Shown here: piece by piece, positions 8,916 through 18,019 of the stretch
Position numbering within the stretch: the first letter of the stretch is position 1
Layout of the letters: each line of letters opens with the position of its first letter
From: Candidatus Kuenenia stuttgartensis
GTDB lineage: Bacteria > Planctomycetota > Planctomycetia > Gemmatales > Gemmataceae
Length of the DNA stretch: 64,000 bases
Direction: 5' to 3'
NCBI GenBank assembly: GCA_945875585.1
Contig: CAMCLK010000024.1
Location: 1-64,000, forward strand
Program-made: the position numbers and the translations under genes
The notes under the pieces: generated by a model
Database searches by the model: none
What the model was told of the DNA's origin: nothing
What the model saw: the letters and a program-made list of their open reading frames with translations, nothing else

Positions 8916-10249
8916 GTTGAGATGGAATAAGGAGACGACCTGTCAACCTGATTCAAGCACAGTTCCGGTAGCCTGTCTTCACCGGTAAGATGGCGGACAT
9001 CGTAAATCCGTTCGGAAGCCAACCTCGAGGTGGCTTGCGCCAGTGCTCCTAGTTCCATCATGACCAAGATCACGCCAATGGCGTAGCCCTGCCTCCGCAT
9101 GTCGCCCAATGCTGCTGCGGCTTCGAGGCTGACCTGCGGAAGAATCGCCAATACTGTTGTGTCGCGGGGGATTCGGTCTCGGCAAACGGCCAGTAGTTGT
9201 TCTATCGGCAATCCGCTGGTAAGTTCCAGACGTGCCAGCAGTTCCCTGGCCCTTGGCAACTGATCGTCTGACCTTCTCACGGGAAGTACTTGGGGATCCA
9301 GTCGTTGGCTTTCTCGCACGGTTTCATTGGCAGACTGTGCTTCAGAACGCCTTCCAGGCTCTAGTATGTATCCTTCTGTGCGGATGCGTTCAAGCGCATC
9401 GCGGCCATTGGTTACCAGACCAACCTGCTGTTTCAACTCGCAAAGGGCGCCCACCAAGCTGGCAGCGGCTGTCACCACTAAATCGCTACGCGTTGGCTCA
9501 CCCTGAGATGGGTAACCGTCCGCGAAAAAATCCACAACAATCGTGGCGCCCGCCAAACAGCTTGGTTCAAAGATCCGGCAATGCAGAGTTCCTGTGCGGG
9601 CTGTTACTTTCCAATGAATTCGGTTCAAGGGGTCGCCCGCACTGTATTCGCGCACCCCGGCAATCCGTGTGGGGTCTTCGAACAGCCGATGTGAAAGTTT
9701 GATCTCGCCAATCGGACGGCGGGAAGCAATATCGTAGCCTATCAGTGGTACCACCTTGGGCAGCACCAGCACAAAAGCCGGAGGCGCCATGACACGGAAT
9801 TGCCGGTACAAACCAAAAAGATCCCCATTTTCAACGACTAAAGGGCCAATCTGAAAGTATCCGCGTCGCTGGCATTCCAGCGTGTATTCAAGGACCAGTT
9901 CCCCCTTGGGTGCCATCATGGCCAAGCGTATGCGCTTCCCTTTAATTTTGAGGGCACCGTTGCGCGGATCGATTGTTTCGCGTGCCACCAAGTCTTCTAT
10001 CAACACCCAAGGGATGGGGGCGCTTGACCCGTTGGAAACCTTCACCCGCATCTTCAGAATGCCACCCAATTCGCGGGTGTACGATTTGCGCGATCGCCGC
10101 GCTTCCAAGTGATCGAGGCGTCCTGCTGCCAGTCCGCGACCTGCCAGTACCAAAGCAACCAACGCGTACATGGAATAGGCCAGGAGGCCCGATTCGAGTA
10201 CGAACGCGGCCGCAAGTATCAGCCCAGCAATGATCAACCAGCGTGTCAT
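8909..10249 (-). CDS. DUF58 domain-containing protein (BatA/MoxR-associated)
   Basis: A 446-residue membrane-anchored DUF58 protein with a vWA-like core. Two N-terminal transmembrane segments occupy about residues 3-38, followed by the beta-rich domain and the DUF58 signature around RIAGVREYSAGDPLNRIHWK. It ends in an extra, less conserved region of about 120 residues that includes a long alpha-helical stretch. DUF58 proteins form operons with MoxR AAA+ ATPases and are thought to help insert metal cofactors or assemble envelope complexes. Here the start overlaps the moxR stop by 4 bp (ATGA). The usual third gene, a transglutaminase, is missing because the convergent ligase gene follows directly. 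Confidence 0.88.
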   Translation of the reverse strand: MTRWLIIAGLILAAAFVLESGLLAYSMYALVALVLAGRGLAAGRLDHLEARRSRKSYTRELGGILKMRVKVSNGSSAPIPWVLIEDLVARETIDPRNGALKIKGKRIRLAMMAPKGELVLEYTLECQRRGYFQIGPLVVENGDLFGLYRQFRVMAPPAFVLVLPKVVPLIGYDIASRRPIGEIKLSHRLFEDPTRIAGVREYSAGDPLNRIHWKVTARTGTLHCRIFEPSCLAGATIVVDFFADGYPSQGEPTRSDLVVTAAASLVGALCELKQQVGLVTNGRDALERIRTEGYILEPGRRSEAQSANETVRESQRLDPQVLPVRRSDDQLPRARELLARLELTSGLPIEQLLAVCRDRIPRDTTVLAILPQVSLEAAAALGDMRRQGYAIGVILVMMELGALAQATSRLASERIYDVRHLTGEDRLPELCLNQVDRSSPYSISTH

Positions 10250-11232
10250 CTGGAAAAGTGGTCCTGACCACCGGCGCCGGGTATTTGCGGCACGCGCACG
10301 TCGGCGACAATTTCGTGCAGCAGGGCAGCGGCGGTTACTTTCCGCAGCCTTGCTTCCGGCCGCAATATGACTCGGTGTGCCAAAATGGGCTGCACCAATT
10401 TTTTGATATCATCGGGTGTCACGAATGTTCGACCCGCCATGGCAGCCTGTGCCTGCGCGGCGCGGTAAAGGGCGATGCCTGCGCGAGGACTTCCACCCAA
10501 GGCCACATCTTCGTGTTCGCGGGTGCCGTGAACGATTTCAAGCAAGTACCGACGCACTTTGTCATCCACATGGATATCCCGTGTGGCTTCCTGCGCCGCC
10601 TGCCACTCGGTTGCGCTCACCACGGGCTGAATCTCATCGATCGGGTGACTTTTCTGCAACCGCCCCAGCAACCGCTCTTCGTCTTCCAGTGAGGGGTAAC
10701 CAAGGCTTAGGCGCATGAGGAAACGGTCGAGTTGTGCTTCCGGCAGCGGGAATGTGCCTTCCTGATCGATCGGGTTTTGTGTGGCAATCACCAAAAATGG
10801 AGGTTTTAGATTGTAGGTTTGGCCATCTACGGTCACACGTCGTTCGGCCATTGCTTCCAGCAACGCCGCTTGCGTGCGGGGGGTAGCTCGGTTGATTTCG
10901 TCGGCAAGGAATGTCTGGGAAAAAACCGGGCCGGGACGAAATTCAAACTCTGTCGTTTTTGGATTGAAAACACTCACGCCCGTAATATCACTTGGCAGCA
11001 GGTCGGGCGTGCACTGTACGCGCTTGAACACACACCCAACACTGCGGGCGATGGCTCGAGCAAGCATGGTTTTGGCCACGCCGGGAACGTCTTCCAGAAG
11101 GATGTGTCCCTCGGCCAGATAAGCCGTTAGCGCCAAGCCAATTTGGTGACGTTTTCCAACAATCACTTTCTCGATGTTGGCGCAAACCTTGGCTGCAATG
11201 CCAGCGATGTCGCGTCCGCCCTCTTTCGCCAT
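10246..11232 (-). CDS. MoxR-family AAA+ ATPase
   Basis: A 328-residue AAA+ chaperone-like ATPase of the MoxR class. The variant Walker A is EDVPGVAKTMLAR (about residues 47-59), Walker B is FLADEINRA, sensor 1 is FLVIATQNPIDQEGT, and the arginine-finger region follows. The ATG at 11232 is chosen over an upstream TTG at 11265 because GAGAGG lies about 6 nt before it. It forms an operon with the DUF58 protein, which it probably acts on or with at the inner membrane. It is divergent from the ADP-ribosylglycohydrolase, with 86 bp between starts. Confidence 0.92.
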   Translation of the reverse strand: MAKEGGRDIAGIAAKVCANIEKVIVGKRHQIGLALTAYLAEGHILLEDVPGVAKTMLARAIARSVGCVFKRVQCTPDLLPSDITGVSVFNPKTTEFEFRPGPVFSQTFLADEINRATPRTQAALLEAMAERRVTVDGQTYNLKPPFLVIATQNPIDQEGTFPLPEAQLDRFLMRLSLGYPSLEDEERLLGRLQKSHPIDEIQPVVSATEWQAAQEATRDIHVDDKVRRYLLEIVHGTREHEDVALGGSPRAGIALYRAAQAQAAMAGRTFVTPDDIKKLVQPILAHRVILRPEARLRKVTAAALLHEIVADVRVPQIPGAGGQDHFSR

Positions 11233-11318
11233 GACCAACCTCTCAGGAACAGGTACAGTAGCCAAACAATCGGCAGTTCATTTCAACATATCCGTAAGAG
11301 GAAGCAGAGGTTGGCAGA

Positions 11319-12209
11319 ATGACCCGCGCAGCCATGGCTGGCGACATTGCCGGATCCAGATTTGAGCGTTCAATTTGGCAGGGCGAAACTTTTCGCAGTG
11401 CCACGTGCGTCGGCTACGATCAGACAGATGTGCTCCACGATGCCAGCGGTGAATCTGCTTCGGCATTCCCATTGTTCCAACCAGCTTGCCATCCTACTGA
11501 CGATTCGATTCTCACCGTTGCCGTGATGGAATGGCTGCTTCAGGGCGGGGATCCTCGAACAAGCCTGCGTCAATGGTTTCGGGCATCGTCAAAACCTATG
11601 CTTTTTGGCACTTTTTTTCGTGCGTGGGCTGCCACAGATTCGGATTCGCCATGCGGTAGCATCGGGAATGGTGCTGCCATGCGGGCTGCCCCCATTGGCT
11701 ATGCCGCAGATCATGCAGCAGCCGTGCTGGAACTGGCGAGAGAAAATGCCATGGCAACCCATACCACTCCTGATGCCATTGCCGGGGCGCAGGCCATTGC
11801 GCTTGGGGTTTTTCTAGCCCGACAAGGGCTCCCTCCCGGCGAAATCGTTCGGGAGATTGCCGCACGATTCCATTACAACCTCGAAAAACCACTCGACGCA
11901 TGGCGCATTGGCTATCGTTTTACAAGTGCCTGTGAAGAAACAGTTCCGGTGGCATTCAGGGCTTTTCTGGAGTCGCACAGTCACACCAAAACCATGCGTG
12001 CTGCTATTTCGGTGGGTGGAGACGCAGATACTATCGCTTGCATGGCGGGCGGACTGGCAGGAGCATACTGGGGCATACCTCGCGGCACCGCGGATAAGGT
12101 CAGGCGATTGGCAGGCCCGCTAATGTTTCAGTTGGTTCAACGGTTTGAAAATCGATTTCCCGGGGCTCTGAAACTGGCAGAACACGGAACAATTCGGCAG
12201 GTGAAATGA
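11319..12209 (+). CDS. ADP-ribosylglycohydrolase family protein
   Basis: A 296-residue DraG/ARH-type hydrolase that removes ADP-ribose from proteins or nucleic acids using two Mg2+ ions. The metal sites are visible as TDDS (residues 60-63) near the N-terminus and GGDADTIACMAG close to the C-terminus. The middle motif GNGAAMR (near 115) and GYAADH also fit. Members are used to reverse ADP-ribosylation in nitrogen control, stress or phage defence. No ADP-ribosyltransferase is adjacent, so the target is unknown. A strong hairpin follows the stop. The start ATG at 11319 has GGTTGGCAG upstream, a weak ribosome-binding site. Confidence 0.9.
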   Translation: MTRAAMAGDIAGSRFERSIWQGETFRSATCVGYDQTDVLHDASGESASAFPLFQPACHPTDDSILTVAVMEWLLQGGDPRTSLRQWFRASSKPMLFGTFFRAWAATDSDSPCGSIGNGAAMRAAPIGYAADHAAAVLELARENAMATHTTPDAIAGAQAIALGVFLARQGLPPGEIVREIAARFHYNLEKPLDAWRIGYRFTSACEETVPVAFRAFLESHSHTKTMRAAISVGGDADTIACMAGGLAGAYWGIPRGTADKVRRLAGPLMFQLVQRFENRFPGALKLAEHGTIRQVK

Positions 12210-12211
12210 AG

Positions 12212-12233
12212 CGGGCCGCCTTGGGGCGGCCCG
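12212..12233. terminator. GC-rich hairpin between convergent genes
   Basis: A perfect 9-bp stem (CGGGCCGCC / GGCGGCCCG) with a TTGG loop sits 3 bp after the ADP-ribosylglycohydrolase stop. It lies before the convergent small-protein gene end at 12283. It lacks a long T run on the plus strand (ACTTCGTT follows), so strength is uncertain. It could serve both strands. Confidence 0.6.
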
Positions 12234-12282
12234 TACTTCGTTGTACTGGAGAGTCTATTTTAGCCTTGGGTTTTGCAGGTTC

Positions 12283-12588
12283 CTAGAACTGGTCAAGCCA
12301 GAAATGGAAGCCGCTATGATAACGCTGTGGCCGCTGGCTTTCGAAGATCCAGTGCGGTGGCTTGAAGGGTGGATTTGCCATGTAAGCAGGTGGTGGCATG
12401 TAAGGCTGGCCGGGCTGCTCGGGCCACTTGGGGCCGGTGTTGGGCCAGTAGTTGTGGGGAAAGTAGTGGTAAGGGTAGTAAAACATCTTCGGCAAGCGCG
12501 GGTCAACACCCTGAGCCTGACCAGTAGTTGCTACAAAAGCGGACAGGAGGGCTATAAGCCCCGCCTGGACGAACAAGGCGCGCATCAT
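12283..12588 (-). CDS. Small secreted Pro/Tyr/Trp-rich protein, function unknown
   Basis: A 101-residue protein not recognised as a family. It starts with a clear signal peptide (two Met, Arg, then a hydrophobic run, cleavage likely after TTGQAQ near residue 26). The mature 75 residues are rich in Pro, Tyr, His, Phe and Trp (for example YYPYHYFPHNYWPN and GQPYMPPPAYM), almost without acidic residues. The frame is open further upstream to 12807, but GGAG lies 7 nt before the ATG at 12588, which fixes this start. Short aromatic, proline-rich exported proteins occur in planctomycetes and may be surface or cell-wall components, an inference only. Confidence 0.65.
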   Translation of the reverse strand: MMRALFVQAGLIALLSAFVATTGQAQGVDPRLPKMFYYPYHYFPHNYWPNTGPKWPEQPGQPYMPPPAYMANPPFKPPHWIFESQRPQRYHSGFHFWLDQF

Positions 12589-12787
12589 GCTGCATCTCCA
12601 CCAGTGGGGGGCACGGAGTTTACAATCCATCCGCGAAAAACATACACCCCGTATATCTGGCAGGCCATGAAAAACACTATTGCGAAGGTGGAATAAACCG
12701 CTGTAATGACCGATCGCAACGTCGAAGAGAGTGGAACCAAAGGTCGGAATTATAACGGCTAAGAGAAGGGAAATTGAGGAAAACACG

Positions 12788-14242
12788 ATGGAATGGCTCA
12801 AGGACATCGATCATCCGCTGGTGACGCGGTACGCCAGCAAGGAAATGGCATCACTGTGGAGCCCCCGCAAACGGATAGGGCTATGGCGGCGCCTGTGGTT
12901 GGCTTTGGCTACGGCTGAGTCAGAGCTAGGCTTGTTGGCTGAAGATGGTGTAACACCGCGAATATCTCCAGCCCAGCTTGCGGCACTCGGCGCGCACCTA
13001 GACGACATTGATTTTGCCAACGCAGCGCAGCATGAAAAGCGACTCAGGCACGATGTGATGGCGCACGTGCACACGTTGGGCGATGTCTGCCCGGAGGCGC
13101 GTGATATTGTTCACTTGGGTGCCACGTCTTGCTATGTAACAGATAATGCGGATCTTATTATAATGCGTGAAGGCCTCGATATGCTTTCAGGCAAGGTTGC
13201 CAGCGTGATTGCGGCATTGGCCCGCTTCGCGCGCCAGAACAGAGATGTGGTCACCCTTGGGTTCACACACTTTCAACCCGCTCAGCTTACAACAGTAGGC
13301 AAACGCGCCTGCTTGTGGATTCAAGACTTTTTGCTCGATCTTCACGAACTGGCGCACAGGCGTGCCACCTTGGCATTTCGTGGCGCCAAAGGGACCACGG
13401 GAACGCAGGCTAGTTTTCTCACGCTGTTTCGTGGTGACCATGCCAAGGTGCGTGCTCTCGACTCATTAGTGGCGCAGAAGATGGGTTTCGATCGCGTTTA
13501 TCCGGTGACGGGCCAAACCTACCCTCGCAAGGTGGACGCGCAGATTCTCGATGCGCTTTCCGGCCTTGGCCAAACGGGCCACAAATGGGGTACCGACTTG
13601 CGTTTGTTATCGCATCGTCAGGAAATCGACGAACCGTTCGAGGCGGATCAGATCGGTTCAAGCGCCATGGCCTACAAGCGCAATCCCATGCGCGCGGAGC
13701 GCCTGTGCGGACTTGGGCGATTTTTAATGTCGCTTCCTGCCAATGCCGCGCAGACCGCGGCAACGCAATGGCTCGAACGCACGCTCGATGACAGCGTCAA
13801 CCGGCGGTTGGTTCTCTCGCAGGCGTTTCTGACGGCCGATGCGGCTTTGCGCATTGCCCAAAACCTGGCAGATGGACTGGTGGTGCACCCGGAGGTTATC
13901 CGCCGTGAAGTGGATAAGTACCTCCCGTACATGGCCACCGAAAACATTCTGATGGCGGCGGTGGCGGCAGGTGCCGACCGGCAAGAAGTGCACGAAGTGA
14001 TTCGGCAGCACAGCCATGCCACCACGTTGGCACTGAAAGAGGGTGCGGCGCGGAACGACTTGCTCGACAGACTGAAAGCGGATCCTTCCATGGCGTTGGT
14101 GGATATCAATGCGGTGGTTGCTGCTGGCAACTTTGCCGGGCGTGCTCCCGAGCAGGTGGATGAATTTTTAGCCGAAGTGGTGGAGCCTGCCTTGGAGCCA
14201 TATCGTGGAGCCTTGGGTCAGCGGGCGGAACTGCACGTTTGA
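12788..14242 (+). CDS. purB: Adenylosuccinate lyase
   Basis: A 484-residue fumarase/aspartase-superfamily enzyme catalysing two steps of purine synthesis: SAICAR to AICAR and adenylosuccinate to AMP, both releasing fumarate. The superfamily signature GSSAMAYKRNPMRAE is intact, with the flexible catalytic-serine loop at GSSAM. Other conserved parts are HLGATSCYVTDNAD and GFTHFQPAQLTTVGKR. The ATG at 12788 is preceded by TTGAGG at proper spacing. The longer frame from 12731 has no family match. The gene runs into the amidohydrolase gene with only 17 bp between them, suggesting an operon. Confidence 0.95.
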   Translation: MEWLKDIDHPLVTRYASKEMASLWSPRKRIGLWRRLWLALATAESELGLLAEDGVTPRISPAQLAALGAHLDDIDFANAAQHEKRLRHDVMAHVHTLGDVCPEARDIVHLGATSCYVTDNADLIIMREGLDMLSGKVASVIAALARFARQNRDVVTLGFTHFQPAQLTTVGKRACLWIQDFLLDLHELAHRRATLAFRGAKGTTGTQASFLTLFRGDHAKVRALDSLVAQKMGFDRVYPVTGQTYPRKVDAQILDALSGLGQTGHKWGTDLRLLSHRQEIDEPFEADQIGSSAMAYKRNPMRAERLCGLGRFLMSLPANAAQTAATQWLERTLDDSVNRRLVLSQAFLTADAALRIAQNLADGLVVHPEVIRREVDKYLPYMATENILMAAVAAGADRQEVHEVIRQHSHATTLALKEGAARNDLLDRLKADPSMALVDINAVVAAGNFAGRAPEQVDEFLAEVVEPALEPYRGALGQRAELHV

Positions 14243-14259
14243 TAAAGCGGAGACAGACC

Positions 14260-15711
14260 ATGATGCGAATGACATGTTTCGTGGCGGTAATGCTCGCAAT
14301 CACGGCGCAGGCGCAGGCAGGCAAGGAAGACCTGAAGCGTTCCGTGCAATCCATGGCAGAAGAATCGTGGTCCATGGCCCGGAGCATCTGGGAGTTTGCC
14401 GAGCCGGGTTATTTGGAAACTCGCTCATCAGCACTCATTGCCGAGAGACTTGAAAAAGCTGGTTTCAAATTGGCGCGTGGAGTGGCTGGAATCCCCACGG
14501 CATTCACAGCCACCTATGGCAGTGGCAAACCTGTCATTGCTATTTTGGGTGAATACGATGCCTTGCCGGAACTGTCGCAAGAAGCCGTGCCAGTCCGCCA
14601 ACCGCGTACCCAAGGCAACGGTTATGGTCAGGCGTGCGGTCACCACCTGTTTGGCGTGGGTTCCATGGTGGCCGCTATTGCTGTTGCCGATGAAATTCGG
14701 GCAGGCAGGCTTTCTGGCACCATTCGTTATTATGGGTGCCCGGCGGAAGAAGGTGGAGCAGCCAAGGCATTCATGGTTAGGGCGGGACTTTTTTCCGATG
14801 TCGATTGCGCGCTTCACTGGCATCCTGGAAGTCGTAACAGTGTGGGTGATCCGTCATGCCTGGCACGCATCGCCGTGCGATTTCGTTTTCATGGCACGGC
14901 GGCCCATGCCGCTGGTTCTCCTGAACGGGGACGGTCTGCGCTCGATGCGCTACTGCTGGCCATTCATGGTGTGGAGTTGATGCGCGAGCACACTCCCACG
15001 GGAACCCGCCTGCATCACACCATTCTTTCCGGGGGCGGCGCCGCCAACGTTGTACCGGAGTTTGCCGAAGGCTTTTTCTATGTAAGGCATCCACAATCGG
15101 ATGTTGTAAGGGAATTGTATCCCCGGCTATTGAAATGCGCTCAGGCTGGAGCCTTGGCCACGGAAACGCGCTTAGAGGTGGTTCCGCTGGGTGGAACTCT
15201 GGAACTGCTGCCTAATTCAGTGCTTCCCGGAGTGATTCGCGCGAACTTCAAGTCCCTTAATAAGCTGCGCTACGACGATGCCGAAACGCGCTTTGCCGTG
15301 CGGTTACGGGAATCGATATCGGGCAAAATTCCTCCCATGGAAGACATCACCACCGTTTATGACAACAATGGCGGAACCACAATGGGATCAACGGATGTGG
15401 GCGATGTGTCTTGGGTGGTTCCTACAGCAGGATTCAGCGCGGCATGCTGGGCGCCGGGTACCCCCGGGCATTCGTGGCAAGCGGTAGCCTGTGGTGGCAC
15501 CACTATTGGCCGGAAAGGGATGTTGCTGGCTGCCGATATTCTTGCTGCCTCAGCCTGGGACCTCATCAAAAACCCGGCACTGTTAGAACAGGCAAAGGTG
15601 GATTTCAAGCGCAGGCTTGGGGAATCGGGTTATCGGCCGCTCATGGAAAAAGACCAAAAACCGCCGCTGGAGTACCGGCTGCCTGCCCGCCGTAATGCCG
15701 GCGGGGAATAG
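14260..15711 (+). CDS. M20-family amidohydrolase (AbgB-like), exported
   Basis: Metal-dependent amidohydrolase of the M20D/AbgB subgroup, about 483 residues from the ATG at 14260, which has GGAG 7 nt upstream. A hydrophobic leader ending near AQAQA suggests export. Catalytic features visible are GEYDALPELS, QACGHHLFGVGS (metal His), PAEEGGAAKAF (Glu pair) and LHWHPG. The family removes acyl or aminoacyl groups, for example p-aminobenzoyl-glutamate or N-acyl amino acids. The exact substrate is unknown. It follows purB closely, perhaps only for co-expression. A 7-bp-stem hairpin lies within its last codons. Confidence 0.88.
   Translation: MMRMTCFVAVMLAITAQAQAGKEDLKRSVQSMAEESWSMARSIWEFAEPGYLETRSSALIAERLEKAGFKLARGVAGIPTAFTATYGSGKPVIAILGEYDALPELSQEAVPVRQPRTQGNGYGQACGHHLFGVGSMVAAIAVADEIRAGRLSGTIRYYGCPAEEGGAAKAFMVRAGLFSDVDCALHWHPGSRNSVGDPSCLARIAVRFRFHGTAAHAAGSPERGRSALDALLLAIHGVELMREHTPTGTRLHHTILSGGGAANVVPEFAEGFFYVRHPQSDVVRELYPRLLKCAQAGALATETRLEVVPLGGTLELLPNSVLPGVIRANFKSLNKLRYDDAETRFAVRLRESISGKIPPMEDITTVYDNNGGTTMGSTDVGDVSWVVPTAGFSAACWAPGTPGHSWQAVACGGTTIGRKGMLLAADILAASAWDLIKNPALLEQAKVDFKRRLGESGYRPLMEKDQKPPLEYRLPARRNAGGE
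15686..15705 (+). terminator. Possible hairpin terminator inside the 3' end of the amidohydrolase gene
   Basis: CCCGCCG and CGGCGGG pair around a 6-nt loop, just before the TAG stop at 15709. No U-tract follows, so termination is uncertain. The convergent kinase gene ends at 15737. Confidence 0.3.
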
Positions 15712-15736
15712 ATTCTCTCACTGGTTTGCGCGTCGA

Positions 15737-17902
15737 TTACGAAACAGTGTAATGTTTCCAGCGTTTTTCGGTATCCAATAACCAGATGTTACCGCCCAGT
15801 TGCCCTACCAATTCTGGCGAAATCGCGTCGAGTTCTATTAGTAAAAAGTCTGTGTCGGGATTGATGATATAGGCTGAAGGTTTTCCGCTGGTTATTTGGT
15901 GGACGACGAGCTTTCTGCTTGTGCCAGGGTGAAACATGTTTTTTAATTCGACCGGACCGTTGCCCATGTCCAATTTGTGGATTGCCTGAACTGAATTAGT
16001 ATTGTTGAGGTTGTAAAACGTCAGTTTCCCTGTTACGTCGAGGCATGCCATTGTGTTTCCGTCTGCATGGCAGGCCAATCGAAACGGATTGGAAGCGACC
16101 CGAAGCTCCAGCCAAGTGTGAAGAGATTTCAATATCAGCACTTGCTTGGGCATATCCAAGGCGTTCACCTCGCCCGATTCAAGTGCAATTAAAGCCGAAT
16201 AGGAGGCTGGCTGTTCGGCAGCATGAATGATCGGCGAATTGTAGCGAGGTCCGGAAGTGAAAGTGGAACCAATTTTGTAATTGTACGAGGAAATCGTGTT
16301 TTCCTCGATGGCAAAAAAAGTGTTTTTCATTATTTGAAGGGTAAGACCATGCCGGATGGTTTTGCTATTCGTAATGAACAAATGGCTTGGTTTCCAATCC
16401 TGTGTTTGCCATGCGATGAATTGAATCTGGCCATTGCTACCGCATGCTGCCAATGTATTGTCGTGGCACATGTGGAGTTGTGTGGCCTGAAATTCTAATT
16501 GTCCCCACACTTCGGACCTACCGCCACTGATTTCTTGGCGAAAGATTGTGCCGCTTGAGTTGGACCAAACAAGCGCGTCAGCTTGGGAACCGGCCTTCCA
16601 TGACCTGCATGTGGTTAAAGCGATTGCCCCTGGCACATCGATTGAAAAATCACACAGTAGCTTTGGCGCACGCTGGGGGCGATTGAGCAACCATGTTCCA
16701 GTGGCGGCAGTCGCTGCAGTGGCAAGCGTAATCCCGCCCCACAAGGCCTGCCTTCGAGAAATCAAAGGGATCTTAAGCAGATTTGGCGCGTCGAGTTGTC
16801 GCAGCAGCGTTGCTGCATTGGGCGTTCGGCGCGCGGGATTACGATCCAGCAATTGCAGGACCAATCGTTCCAAGCTAGGGGGGATATCGCGGCGCAATCG
16901 GCGTAATGGCGGATGTTTTAACGCGTTGATTTGATGCATCTGTTTAAAAGGAGATGCGCCATTTACAAGCGGTGTCCCCGTGAGCATTTCGTAAAAAACG
17001 CAACCTAAACTATAGAGGTCACCCGCGGCATCTGGTTCGCGTTGAGGCGCTTCTAGCTGCTCGGGTGGCAAATAGGCCAGCGTGCCAAGAATCATGCCCG
17101 ATTGTGTGGACAGTGCATCGCTGTCCGCTTGCCAAGCGAGACCGAAGTCGAGGAGCAGTAATTTCAAATGCTGGGGATCTGTGTCATCGATCCACAAATT
17201 AGAAGGTTTGATGTCGCGGTGGTAGATATTTTGCGCGTGGGCAGTTTGAAGTGCCACGGCGGCTTGCCGAATAAGCTCAATGCAAATTTCAAAGGAAAGT
17301 GGTGAATTCAAACGTATGAAATCTGCTGCATTGCTGCCGTGCAGAAGCGGCATGGCAAACCATGGAATGCCGTCTGTTTCGCTGATTTCAAGGAGCGAGA
17401 CAACGGAAGGGTGGTTGATACTTTGCATCGTGCGCGCTTCTTGAAGGAAACGAAGGCGCGTTGCGCGGTTAGCTATTCGAAAGTGACGCAGTGTTTTGAC
17501 GGCAACTCTGGACTTTGTGGAAACATGGCAGGCTTCGAAGACGATGCCCATGCCTCCGACACCAAGGGTACGTATAAGGTCATAGCTGCCTAGTCGGCCC
17601 AACATGCCTAGTTCCGGGGAGGTGGGTAACGACCCGAAATCGGCTTCCCAGCATTCTCCCAACAATGAGTTGAAGGCACTTTGTTTTTTTCGCGCTACTT
17701 CCGGTATTTCTAACGTCGGATTCTTGGGTTCGGGAAACACCAGGGTGCCTACGGCTGTATCGAACCGTTGCTGACAATGCTGGCAGGATCCGATATGTTT
17801 TTCGAAATGTGCGGAAGCTACTTCTGTCCCATGGCCTGCCATGATCAGTTGGAACGTGTCGTTGCCGGGACACGCTATAGCACTGGGATTGGCTGAATTC
17901 AC
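15737..17902 (-). CDS. Membrane Ser/Thr protein kinase with N-terminal zinc-finger and C-terminal repeat domain
   Basis: A 721-residue Hanks-type kinase. Residues 1-55 carry an anti-sigma-like zinc-finger pattern (HFEKHIGSCQHCQQRF). The kinase domain follows, with Gly loop GVGGMGIVFEA, Lys in VAVKTLR, HRDIKPSNLW, DFG in LLDFGLAW and PPEQLE. A transmembrane helix lies just after ISRRQALWG. The last 310 residues have the repetitive beta-strand character of a WD40/PQQ-like propeller outside the membrane. Translation appears to start at GTG 17902. It lies 117 bp downstream of an ECF sigma-factor gene in the same orientation. In planctomycetes such pairs form one-component signalling modules in which the kinase probably controls the sigma factor. 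Confidence 0.88.
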   Translation of the reverse strand: MNSANPSAIACPGNDTFQLIMAGHGTEVASAHFEKHIGSCQHCQQRFDTAVGTLVFPEPKNPTLEIPEVARKKQSAFNSLLGECWEADFGSLPTSPELGMLGRLGSYDLIRTLGVGGMGIVFEACHVSTKSRVAVKTLRHFRIANRATRLRFLQEARTMQSINHPSVVSLLEISETDGIPWFAMPLLHGSNAADFIRLNSPLSFEICIELIRQAAVALQTAHAQNIYHRDIKPSNLWIDDTDPQHLKLLLLDFGLAWQADSDALSTQSGMILGTLAYLPPEQLEAPQREPDAAGDLYSLGCVFYEMLTGTPLVNGASPFKQMHQINALKHPPLRRLRRDIPPSLERLVLQLLDRNPARRTPNAATLLRQLDAPNLLKIPLISRRQALWGGITLATAATAATGTWLLNRPQRAPKLLCDFSIDVPGAIALTTCRSWKAGSQADALVWSNSSGTIFRQEISGGRSEVWGQLEFQATQLHMCHDNTLAACGSNGQIQFIAWQTQDWKPSHLFITNSKTIRHGLTLQIMKNTFFAIEENTISSYNYKIGSTFTSGPRYNSPIIHAAEQPASYSALIALESGEVNALDMPKQVLILKSLHTWLELRVASNPFRLACHADGNTMACLDVTGKLTFYNLNNTNSVQAIHKLDMGNGPVELKNMFHPGTSRKLVVHQITSGKPSAYIINPDTDFLLIELDAISPELVGQLGGNIWLLDTEKRWKHYTVS

Positions 17903-18019
17903 GATGGTTCACCAGTAGCCATAATTAAAATCGATGCGGTCAACGTATCCATCAGATCAATTTTCAAACGGTTCCCGTTATAACGAGGCGATATTGGCTG
18001 AAGGCACTTAATGTCACTG

